Below, piece by piece: positions 45,101 to 57,100 of a DNA stretch of 64,000 nt. The stretch's first letter is position 1. Each line of letters begins with the position of its first letter. A program made the position numbers and the translations under genes. Under the pieces are notes generated by a model, which was not told where the DNA came from, did not search any database, and saw nothing but the letters and a program-made list of their open reading frames with translations. Location: NCBI GenBank assembly GCA_013399895.1, contig VXBA01002629.1, positions 62,001-126,000 on the forward strand. The letters run 5' to 3'. The DNA comes from Serilophus lunatus (taxonomy: Eukaryota; Chordata; Aves; Passeriformes; Eurylaimidae).

Positions 45101-48100
45101 TATATGATTCAAGGAAGAAACATCTGAAGAACACTGCAGATTGTGATCTCTTCAGACAGCTGAGACCATCTGCAGTTCTCACTTTGTTTTTTCCATGGGG
45201 GTTATTGCACAACCGAGTGCAAACAATGGTGAGTTTGTTTTCCACAGCCTCCTTTCCTAGGCTTACCCCTCCTTCCAGCACCATCAAGCAGCAGCTCTGC
45301 CAGCTGCTGCACAAAGAGTGATGGCTGGATTCCTGATGACCGGTGCTAGACAAAGGAATGGGGAATGATTCCACTGACTTAGAATCACTGCTGACTTCAG
45401 GACAAAATACAAACCCAGCTGGGTGTTGTCTGGCTCTGGGTTTCAATGCTCCGTGTAGGAATGCCTCTCAACTAGCCTAGGCTGCAGCCAGATTCCTAGA
45501 CTGAACAGGGACCAGGAGATTGGCTTGTCAGAGAGGCCCTTCCTGTGGTTAATGGCTTGTCGTTCCTAGTGGCTCCGAGCATCGTGGGTGCAGACAGCCC
45601 AGGGAATGCAGAAGGAGTCACTGTGATCCTCAACAGCCCCACCTCTCTGGTCTGTGAGGCTTATTCCTACCCTCCAGCTACAATCACCTGGCTGAAAGAT
45701 GGGAACCCCTTGGAATCCAACAGAAATATCCGCATTCTGCCAGGTAAACTTGTTGTTGTCGAGAAATGACACGACACGTGATTCTCTTATTGTTTAGTTC
45801 TCTGTTAGAGACTTTTTTGAAAAATCGAAGGATGTCTTTCTATTAAGTGCAATGCACTGGCACAGGCTGCCCAGACCAGCTGTGGCTGCCTCATCCCTGG
45901 AAATGTCCACGGCCAGGTTGGATGAGGCTCTGAGGAACCTGCTCTAATGGAAGGTCCCATGATCTTTAAGGTCCCTTTCTATCCAAATCATTCTGTGAAT
46001 CCATGTTTGTACTTTTGTAGCATTTCCCATTTCAATATTTTTAAGTGCTTCACAATTAACTGATTATTAATTAGTATTTTATTCATACTCAGGTATTTAC
46101 CCTTTTGTACCATAAAGTTAAATGAAGGCAAAATTCTTGTGAGTTAATGATGAATATAAATAAGCTGCAATTCAGTGTGGAACTTAGATGGACAGAGATA
46201 TAAATTACAATATTAGTCAATAAAATGAGGAGGCAATTTTCTAGGTGATTAATAGTTGACTCTTTTTAGTTTGTGTAGTGACTCTTACCTAGCACTCCCA
46301 TGGATGTGGAAAATGCAGATGTACAAGTATTTTAGCCTTGTTAACTGCAAATGTTCAAAGGAAGAATGAACCCTGTCTAAACATCTTCAGGAAATTTCTT
46401 GTACAGAACTATGGTAACAAATTTTCCAAGAATCTGCCAACGACAGGAGTCGTGATACACCGTCCTGAATCGGCACTCCTTTGTTACCCACGGTGGTAAA
46501 CAGTCAGGTTTCCTGCTCATCTAAGGGCAGAATTTGGACCAAAGGGGTGATAATACTCTGCAGAAAGTATTTTAGTAATTGAGAAGCAAAAGTAGGTGCT
46601 GTTAAAGGTGGGTGTCTCTTGGCAGGAGGGAGAACCCTGCAGATCCTGAGTGCCCAGGAGGATAGTGCTGGAAGATACACCTGTGTGGCCACAAATGAGG
46701 CTGGAGAAACCTTGAAGCACTATGAAGTGAAAGTCTACAGTATGGAAAGACTTCCTTTTTTTTTTTTTTTTTTTCTTAAATTTCTTTTCTTTCTTCTGCA
46801 TTCTTCCATTCTCCTCACTGCACTGTTACTTGTCCTGGTGAATACAAAGTTTTCTGTTAATGGTTTTCTTTAGCAAACATGCTGAATTAGCTAATTAACT
46901 CCTGACATTGATGAAGAAAGACACTGGAAAATTTTGCTGTTGCATCCTGTGCAATGCTGCTGTTGGGCTAAAAGCCTTTGTGCCATGCAGGGGAGAACAT
47001 TTAGAAGACACAGAACTCCAGATCCTTCTGAAATGCTTTTTTTGGTACTGATTTTCAAATCAAAGAGTTCAGCACAATGGGAGATGTTAGCAGAGAATCT
47101 CCTGAGCACAGAAAATATTTTAGAAAAACAGAGGGGGAGGGGACCTGTAACATCTAGTGGGAAACTTTCTCCAGTAAGGTAAAACACGAGGATATTATTT
47201 TTATATCCTTCCATAAAATTCCATATGCACAAAAGCTTTCCCATTCAAGGCTTCCTGTCAGCACATTGTCCTTGAGCATCTGTGCCTAATACTCAATTTT
47301 AATGCTCAAGCTCTTCATTATGAGCTTATTCAAGCATGCATACCTTTTTTTTTTTTCATTTCTTAGTCTGAATTGCAGTTGGTTTGCCCCCTTACAGTAA
47401 CCATACTGTTATTTTAATTACACTAAGTCCCTAATAAGGCTCCATTGGGTTTGGAATAATGAGAAGATGACAAAAGAGTTCATTATGGAAGCATGGCTGT
47501 GGAGCAACAGGAAGCCCCCACCCCCAAATGCCATTGCAATTGTCACTTATTAGGGCACTGTAAACATCAGGGAGAACTTAAATTTCCCATTTAAAAAAAA
47601 AGAGTGTAAAATGCTTTGAAAGCATTTACAGTAATTTAAAAGATATTATGAGACCAGGCTGGGGGGTAGCTGAAGAATTTTTAAATGTTCTGTTTTCCTT
47701 CTGATTCAGAAGGAAACAACATTTTGCAACACTGGGATTTCAGTGGAGTGGAAATGTTGAATTTTGACCAGCTACTCTGAGTGTGGACTTCAGTTCAGAC
47801 ATATGTTTCTGGGAATATTAGTTTCCATTAAAATGCTTTTTAATGACTACAATACCCTGGATTTTACAGCATTGGAGCCCAGGCACATAATAAGGTGTTG
47901 TGGTTAGGTAAGGCTGTAGTCAGGGCTGCATGTTTAAAAGTGTTGAACACAGTTTTATATATTTCTGTATATAGTAAATGTACTAAAAATGGCTGAAAAT
48001 ACATACATATATATATATGTAAGATTTTGCCTGTGGGCAAGAAGAAGTTCATAGGAGAAATGCTTTCCCCAAGGTTATCATCCAGGATTTCCCTTTGTCC

Positions 48101-51100
48101 AGTTAATTTTGAAGTGCTGCTGCAGACAGTAAATCACAACAGTCTCTGTCCCTGCCCCTTTGTTTTCCTGCAGTTCCACCCACCATTGCCAAAGGGGATA
48201 TCTCGGGGACAGGGCTCTCCCCTAAGGAAGTGAAGGTCAAAGTGAATCACAGCCTGACCCTGGAGTGTGAAGCTCGTGCCATTCCTGCTGCTGCCATCAG
48301 CTGGTACAAGGATGGACAGGCCAGTCACACACTTCATTCCTTCCCCTGGGGGATTTTGTATGGGAGCAACACGTTTTTCCCTGGCGCTGTTAATGAACAT
48401 CCCTGTGGTGTAGCAGCTCACTTGGCCTTCCCACCCTCCTGCTGGGAGCATCCCCTCCCGCATCCTGGGGTGGTTGCTCTGGGCCAGCTCTCTGCAAATC
48501 GACATTCCTGCTCTGGTGGGGTGCCTGGCAGTGCCCTGACATCCCAGTGCTGGAATTTCCAGGCCTTGCACTGGCCTCTGCTGAGAGAGGGCCCTGCCTG
48601 GCAGAAGCATCCCATTTAGGACCACAAGTCCCTTGGCTGTTGTGTAAAGACCCCAAAAGCCCTGTTCCATATGATTCCCTCAAGTTCTGCCCTTGCAGAA
48701 GTTGCAGAGATCCTCCCACGTGGTCCTGGCAGAGCTCACAAAGCCACAAGAGCATCTGGCTCCTATGTGGGGGGGTGAGGCGCCATTCCTGCCACACACG
48801 GAAGGGCAGGGCCACAGGGGCCTCCTCCAACACACAATAAATAAAAAAGAAATGGTGCTAATCCTCTGCAAGAAAGGGGAGTAGAATCTCTTGCTTTAGA
48901 CCTTCTTGGTAGGGCACTCATCATGGACCAGCAATTCCTGGGTTTACCAGTATATGGAAACAGCCTGGAGTCACAGGGAGACTGTGTACACACCCTCTGC
49001 TGATTCCAGCATGCTCTGGAATTCTGGGATCTCCTGGGAGTACTGCTTGTTCTGCCAAGGAAAAATTATGCTGGGAGAGTTGAGAGGTCCCCAGAAGCAG
49101 TGGCTCTCCACGGCTGACTGCCACTGCCACAGCAGCTGCTTCTCCTTAGGCTGCCCCTGGGTCAGGGGGTCTCACTTCCATCCATGGACTGAATCCATTG
49201 TCTCCTGCAGGCTGGGAGTGCTGACTCCATAATTACAGAAGTGTGGGATCCCAGAGTGGTTTGGGTTCGAAGAAACCTTTAAAGGTCATCCAGTTCCACC
49301 CTCTGCCATGGGCAGGGACATCTTCCGCACTCCCAGACTGTGGACCTAGATGAGCATCTCTGATGTGTCCTGTTTTCAGCCCTGAGACAGACAGGCTGTG
49401 CCAGTGCAGTCCCTGCTGGCACGTGCGGTGGATGTTCTGAGACAGGACCATCTAATCCCATGTCCCTGTGCTGCTGCTCTGTCCCTTTCATGTCCATACC
49501 ATGGCCTTGCTGGGCAGCAGATCCAGTGGCTGTGGGGTGAGTTAGATCCAGTCATTCACCTCACAGAAAAACAGTGCTTTTCCATGTGTAAGTTTTCCAT
49601 CAGCTCATTGACTTGACCATTGGGTTCAGGGATTGGATCAGCCTGATTTAATCTAGTGGAGGAGAGCCCTGGTGGGGATGGCATCACTCCTCTAAGCAGC
49701 AGCTTGACTAGGGTTAGGAGTATGATGTAAAAACCCACATCCTTGAGGACACCAGCCACCACAATCAGGATGAAGATGCAGTTTCTGCCCACCATGTAAA
49801 GGAAATTGTCTTCAAGAATTGCAGCTTGATCAAGTTTACTCATGTGACTTTCACAGTTATGGCTATTTCTAGTGTTTATTGTGCCAAGCATTAATTTTCT
49901 TATCAAATTACATGACAGCCCCTGAAGCGAGATGATCATGTCCTGATCCAAGCCAGTGGCCAAACTCTGCAGATCAAGGAGGCTCAAGTGGCAGACACTG
50001 GTCGTTACACTTGTGTGGCGTCCAACATCGCTGGAGAGGATGAGCTGGAGTTTGATGTGAATATACAAGGTAAAAAGAGAATCAGATTCTTCTAGGATGT
50101 TGGAATTTATAGTTTTCTATCCTTTACACCTGCTTGATCTAATCCAATGCTTTTGTTTTGTGTGATTTTCATTTCATGTATATTTTGCTGATCTTTAAGA
50201 CATGCAATATTTGGTTTATCTTTCGTATGTTGTGACAAATGCAGTATTTCTGAAGTCTGGAATGACGTAACTGTAATCTTCCTCTAAATGACAGGAAAAG
50301 GTTTTTATTTAACTTAAACTAAGGCATCATGTTTTATTTCTCTACACTGAGTAATATTTAGAGGCCCCAGATATCAGCAGCCCATTGGCCTACACAAAAC
50401 AATCTTGAGCAATTTCTGACAATTTAGACAAAGTGAGAATTTGTGTGAAACCTCGTAACTTATTGTTTTATATTTATATTGTATTATATTATTATATCGT
50501 CTGTGTTTGTTAGCAGATCTTGTTGCACTTATTTATTATCTTGAGAAAATACTCAGATTGCTCAGTTGTTCATTCTGATGAAAAGAATGGAAGTTTCCTG
50601 GGTAATATAAATTGGAGGGAGGAGTTGATTTAATATATTTCATTTCCATTGCTTCTATTGAACTTGACATTACCTTTTCATTTCCTGGCCTTAAAATGAG
50701 CTATTTCTGCTGCAAAATGCTAACATTTCTCCTCTTCTTTGGTTTAGTTCCTCCTAGTTTCCAAAAGCCTTACAGGGAATGGGAAGCTGGGAACACGGTA
50801 GATGCAGGAAGAGTTGGAGAAAGTAGGGATGTGATTGTCAACAATCCCTTGTCCCTGTACTGTGAGACCAATGCTATTCCCCCTCCTGTGCTCATGTGGT
50901 ACAAGGATGGTTCTCCCCTGAGCTCCAGTGACCGAGTCCTCATCCTACCAGGTGAGTGCTCAACTGGCCCTGTCTCACCCTAAACCACCAAGGGGATCAA
51001 AGAGATGGAGCTGCTGTGCTATGAGGAAAGGCTGAGGGATTTGGGATTTTTCAATCTGGAGAAGAGAAACTTTGGGGTCACCTGATTGTGGCCTTCCAGG

Positions 51101-54100
51101 ACCTGAAGGAGCTACAGGAAGGATGGAGAGAGACTATTTACAAGGCCTTGGAATGTCAGGACAAGGGGAAATGGCTTCTCACTGACAGACAGTGGGTTTG
51201 GATGGGATATTAGGAAGAAATTCTTCCCTAGGAGGGTGGGGAGGCCCTGGCACAGGCTGCCCAAAGAACCTGTGGCTGCCTCATCCCTGGAAGTGCCCAA
51301 GGCCAGGCTGGAGCCCCCTGGGATAGTGGGAGGTGTCCCTGCCCCTGGCAGGGGGTGGGACTGGGTGGGCTTTAAAAGATCCCTTCTAATACAAACCATT
51401 CTGTGATTCTATGATGAAGAAATGGTCCTAGTGCTTGTGCATAGTAATAGCACATTTTTCCCCTTCAGAACACTTCTTCAATGTTCTTTTCAGACTTCAT
51501 TGGCTGGAAATGTTTCCCTCCAGTCCTTGGCCTTAAGCTGTTTCCTTTAATTTAAAAAAGTAATCCCTAAAATGGTGTGAATGTCACCCTTTAACTCCAA
51601 TAGGGAATCATGGAATCACAGAATGGTTTGAGTTGGAAGGGACTCTGAAGATCATCTCCCCTCTTTCAGATTAAAGTAATTCCCCCTTGTCCTGCCACTG
51701 TGCCGTCTTTCTGAGAAATATTTCAATTCTTGATGGAAGCATAATGCCTGTTTATTTTGCAGAATGCTGCAAAATGTTATTCTTTTACATGGAATTAATT
51801 AATCTTTTCTAATGTTTCATTATAGATGTGGCTGAATTCCAAGTATCTGCCAGTAGAAAAAGTAGCGAGGAAATAAAAGTCTTTAGTTACTTTAATTCAG
51901 ACCAAATGCTTGACCATTCATAAATTTGCTTGTTCAGGTCTCTAGTGAAATGTGGTGTGGAAATGATGGAAACTGCTTGGTGCTGCATTGAAATCTGGGG
52001 TGTGTTTTGCTTGCAGGAGGCCGAGTGCTGCAGATCCCACGGGCCCAGGCCGGGGATGGCGGGAGATACACGTGTGTGGCTGTGAACGAGGCGGGCCAGG
52101 ACTCCATCCACTACCATGTCCACGTGCTCTGTGAGCTCCACTGCTCCCCTTCCTCCCTCCGTCCAGTGGCACAAAAGGGTTCTGTGCAAGCTAAGGAAGT
52201 GTTATAGCCCAGCTTTCCTTAATGTTTTTACAGTCCGTAAATTCCGTGTATTTGTACACTATGAATTTAAGATGTTCAGGGTGCTGTTCTGTATAGTTGT
52301 AGAACTGTCCAGAATTGTGTGAAAAGGGTGTTAATATTGTTAGTTAGTTCAGAATGTTTTTAGGCTGTTTTTGTAGGAACTCAATTTTTACTCCCTCACC
52401 CTTCGCCAGAAAGAAAAGTATAGGTAGAAATCCAGGTTTTATCTTGGTATCTCTTCTTCCACCTCTAGATTCCCATTGAAAATTCTGACCAGGGTTTTCT
52501 CTCTCCTGATTTTGGTCATCATTTTCTAAAATACCTGCAGTATTCCCAAAGGCTGAAGGAGATTGATGATTTAGATCAGTAAATGCCTGCACAGCCATTT
52601 AGATCATCTGTTCTCTCCGTTGATACACTCAAGGTTTTGGCCTGTGGAAACATTTATTTCTTTACCTTTGTTGCTGAAAATACTGATTTTTTGTTATGAA
52701 GGGGTCCTGCCACGGAAGTCAGCTTTTATTTTGATGGCAAAGAACATGATAGACTAATTGGAAAACAGGTTTTCACCTCTTCTTGCCTCTGGCTGCTGGG
52801 AATAAGCATAATTCTGCTGCAGTCCTTGGAGTCCTACTTATCTCATGAGTAGTTTAGTTGGAATGACTGTTTTTATCTTCCACTGGATTCACTGGAGATT
52901 CACTGCTTCCTTCTGAAAACCCAGTCTGATTTAAAAACCACCCTGTGAGGTGCTGAGTGACAGTTTTGTGTCTCTGCAGTTCCCCCATCCATCAGTGGAG
53001 CCGAAAGTGACCTGCCCGAGGAAGTGACTGTGCTCGTGAGCAAGGTGGCAGCCATGGACTGCATTCCCTCTGGGAGCCCTTCTCCAAGTGTCACCTGGCA
53101 GAAGGATGGCCAGCCCCTGGCAGGAGATGACAAACACACATTTTTGTCCAATGGAAGGAGGTTGCAGGTAGCTTATAGTGAAAATCTGTTTTTTAGCCTC
53201 ACAAACACAAGACAAAACTTCCCATAAACACTTTTTCCTGCAAACATAAGGAAGTTTTGTCCCTCGTTCCTGTCTCTCAGGTGCTTCTTCTCACTCCGTT
53301 GTGTTTCCCTCAAAGTCAACTGTTCTGTGGCTCATGCTGTGACCTGCATCAGTGAAATCACTTGGTTTAACATTGGGTGTATTCTGAAGAACTTCCTTTC
53401 CTATTGATAAATGAAATTGGATAAAACTGTTAAAACAGAGAACTGGGCTTAGGCCTTTCCACTTGACTCTTTGTCAGTGGGTTGTCTTACTATGTCAGAT
53501 CAACAGCCATCTTTTCTCTTTTTTTTGCTTTAGATCTTTAATTCCCAAATAACAGATACTGGCAGGTACATCTGCATAGCAGAAAACATAGCTGGAAGTG
53601 CCAAGAAGTATTTTAACCTAAATGTTCATGGTAAGTGCAGTAATTCATAACTTTCTGTCTTCTGTCCAGTTTTAGTTTAGCTTGATGTGTTGATTTTAGA
53701 GTGCTCAGGCACACCCTTAGCTCTGTGCTGTAAATCATCTCAATGGGTGTGAGGGGGATTCTGAGAGACCAGAAATCAAATTTAAAGTACTTTGGCAACA
53801 CATTGCTTGTGATACAACATGGCTTTAGCTCCTTAGAGGTGTTACAGAAAGTTGGGAACTGTTTTTGAGGGAGCCTGGTGTAGTGGCTGTGCGTGTTCAC
53901 CCTGTAGGCGTTGCTGAAATCATGAATTACAAGCAGGCTGGAGTACAGTCTGCTTTGATGTGTTCATAAAATGCATTTTCTAAGGAAATGAACGATAGAA
54001 AGCATTAAACAAAGATACACACACAGTGTTGTAAAATGTTGCTTTTTAGAAATGTGCCCTTTGAGGTTCATTTCTCTTCTCTGTTTTTGGTTTTGTTGTG

Positions 54101-57100
54101 AAGTTAATAATAAATTTTGTCCTTAAGCATCAGAAGTCTAAAACAAATGCAAGAAAGAAATTGGGATATCTTTCATAAAACAGCCTTTCCACCATCTTCC
54201 CTTTCTTCTCCTGATAGCTTCAGAAAATCAGAACATCTCTGATGAACATTTCAGAGTAACCCCAAACTTCCCTTTCTATTTCTGTCCATTCTCTATCCCC
54301 CAACTCTGGGCTTTCCATCCTGAACTGAAAGGCAAAGGAGCATCGTTCCCACCAATTCCTCTGCACCATTCCATGTTTAACCTGCCAAGGAATCTTGGCA
54401 GCTCCCCATCTTATCTGCTTTCACAGCGTGGTTTGCAGACTTGTATCTCAGCACTCTCCCTGGGATCAGTGTCCTTTATCACTTTTGTAGGGCAAATGAG
54501 ATAGAAAACAAGGGCTGGCTTCTTTCTCTCATTTAAATGCAGTACCTGCATCTCAGGAATGTGAGCATTCAGGTTACTCCGTACAGAATGATTCCGTTTT
54601 TCCTCATTCAAATTTCCACACTAAATGGCACAAATTTATAGCCTTTTTTCCTCTCAGTGATACAGTTAACCAAACAGTGTTGTCATGGGAAGAATTTGCC
54701 CTGGAGATTCTGAGAAATTATTTTCTTTCAGTGCAAAGTCTGTCCAGATTTTCTGATGTGTGAGTTTTGTTTTTAAATCAAAATATTTTGCTTTTCCTGA
54801 CATTTCTGTTTTATTTTAAACTTCTTGTCTTTAAAATATTTGTTTATAGTGACCAGAGTCTAATCCTATTCTCTTAAAAGAAACATTTGCCTGAAGCTTC
54901 AATTCTAACTCCACTGTATTACCAATTTAAGTCTATTGTTCTTAATGCAGTTTATTTGAAAAATTAGAGTGTAGTTCTTCAGGAAAAGACCACACAGGGT
55001 GAAATGCATTATCAGTGAGCAGCACGAGCTGTGTCTTGTCAGTGTCAAGAAAAAGGGCTTATTTCCAGCATTTTTGTGTGTTTCTAGTTGAACGGCTTTC
55101 ATAAATTTCAATAAAATACTTAAGATGCTGCTCTTTAATGAGTTGAAAAAAAAGAGTTTTGGTCTCTAAGGTGAGTAATAAAGCTAACAGAAAACCTTTT
55201 AAGACATTGAAAATAAGCACCCAATTTTCAAGTCTCAACCTCCAACCTAGTCAATACTAAATAGGTAATTATCATACTGAGTGCTAGAACTGAGCCCCTT
55301 GCTGCATCTGTAGGCACATGTAATATTTGCATATGCAGATGGGTGTTTTTTGCTGCAGAAATTGAGACCAGCCACTTTCAGCAAGTTACATTAAGGACAG
55401 CTGAGATTTGGCCCTGTATATTGAATTACCTACTGCCAACAATTCCATCTGTGGGAAAGGAACTGTAAAAGTAAATAAATATAAATAATTATCAAATGTC
55501 ATCGGATCAGAATTCTCCACTCACTCTAGTGAACCATTTTATAGCAGGGAAATATCCTTATTCCAAGCTGAAAAATATGGACTGAATTCCCCCATTGACT
55601 CCTTGTTTCTGCAGTGCCCAGAGGAGCAATAAACTTGCCTTAATGACTGGTTTGTGTCACTCAAGTGACAGCAAACAGCTGGAGAGTTTGAGGTGGAGAT
55701 GGGCCAAAATACTTTCATGTTTCTGTCTTTGAAGCAGAGGATTCCATGTGTTCTTTGGAATAATTTTTCCACCTTATAGAGCCAAGAACATGCTTCTGCT
55801 TTCCTCTTAAGTGTTTTATATATCCCCACTGCAAAAAACATGGCAATTAAAACTTGGGGGTTACTAAAAGGAAGACATTTACAGTTATTTCATTTTAAGT
55901 CATTCTGGTAGAAGGGTCATGTGTCCAAATATTCTTGATTTAAAAATATTGGGACTTGTAAGCTTGAGGAATGCTGCCCTTGGAGCAGTGCTGCAGGCCA
56001 AGATTCTAAACTGCTCAGCTCACTGCTAACCAACAGGTCTATGTGGGTAACAGGACTGAACTGTGACAAAAGCAATCATTTGGAGTTCTCTGTCAGGAGA
56101 AAATGGACTGTTTTGGATAGAATAGAAGCAATAAAAAGTCAGGGAGAAGTGACAGTCATCCCACGTATCCTGACAAGGGGAATTTACTCTGTGCTGCCTC
56201 ACACAGCAAGTCCCTGATGGGCACAGTGTTAAAAACTGAGTGCATTAGTGAGGATCTCATGTATGTTCATTATCCCTCCCAAATCTCGAGCACAGAAGGA
56301 TTGCAAATGGAATAATTAACATTTTTGTGAATTACAGAAATTGGAATGACCATCACATTGGTCTCAGTCATGTTTCCAGATGCATCCAAAAAACAGTAGG
56401 TTGTGAAAGATTTGCAACCTGGCCCTCTGGCAAAACACAGCAATTCAGCTTTATTTTAGTAAATCAGGATCTTGTGGAATATCCTTTGCTGCTGCAGTGG
56501 TAGATCCTGTTAATGCGTATTTCTCTCCACAGTTCCTCCAAGTGTTGTTGGTACTAACCCTGAGAATCTGACCGTGGTGGTGAACAATTTCATCTCTCTG
56601 ACTTGTGAGGTCACAGGCTTTCCACCTCCTGATCTCAGCTGGCTCAAAAATGGAAAACCTCTCAGTTCAACTTCCAACACTTTGATTGTGCCTGGTGAGG
56701 AACCTCAGCTATTTCTACAGCCTTTGGGCTCATCTTCTGTCTGGTTTGTCCTGATAAGGCCCATGGCCACTATTTATGGAGCACTCTGCCAGTGCTCAAC
56801 CTGTTGGCCCTGCAATTTTAAAGCAGCATTTGGGTCAGAATAAAGCTCCAGCCTTCTCTCTTTGCCTCAGGTGCTCGGACACTGCAGATTCCCAGAGCCA
56901 AGCTCCCAGATGATGGGGAATATACTTGCATTGCCAGGAACCAAGCTGGGGAAAGTCAGAAGAAGAGTTTCCTAACTGTCCTTGGTTTGTGTTTTTCTGT
57001 TTTCTGAAATAATACCATTGCTTGGAAAACACAGGGGGTTTTGACTGTTTTATGAGGTTGTTTCAACAAAACAAAGGCAGAAATAACTCCGAGCTTTTCC

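Noticed and set aside
48320..48619. Extension of exon 37 coding into the intron for about 100 codons
   Set aside because: The residues after DGQ lose all resemblance to Ig sequence and end in a stop. The domain is completed by exon 38 instead.
48134..48670. Minus-strand open frame of 178 codons
   Set aside because: It covers the antisense of exon 37 and the start of its GC-rich intron. No domain or homology is visible.
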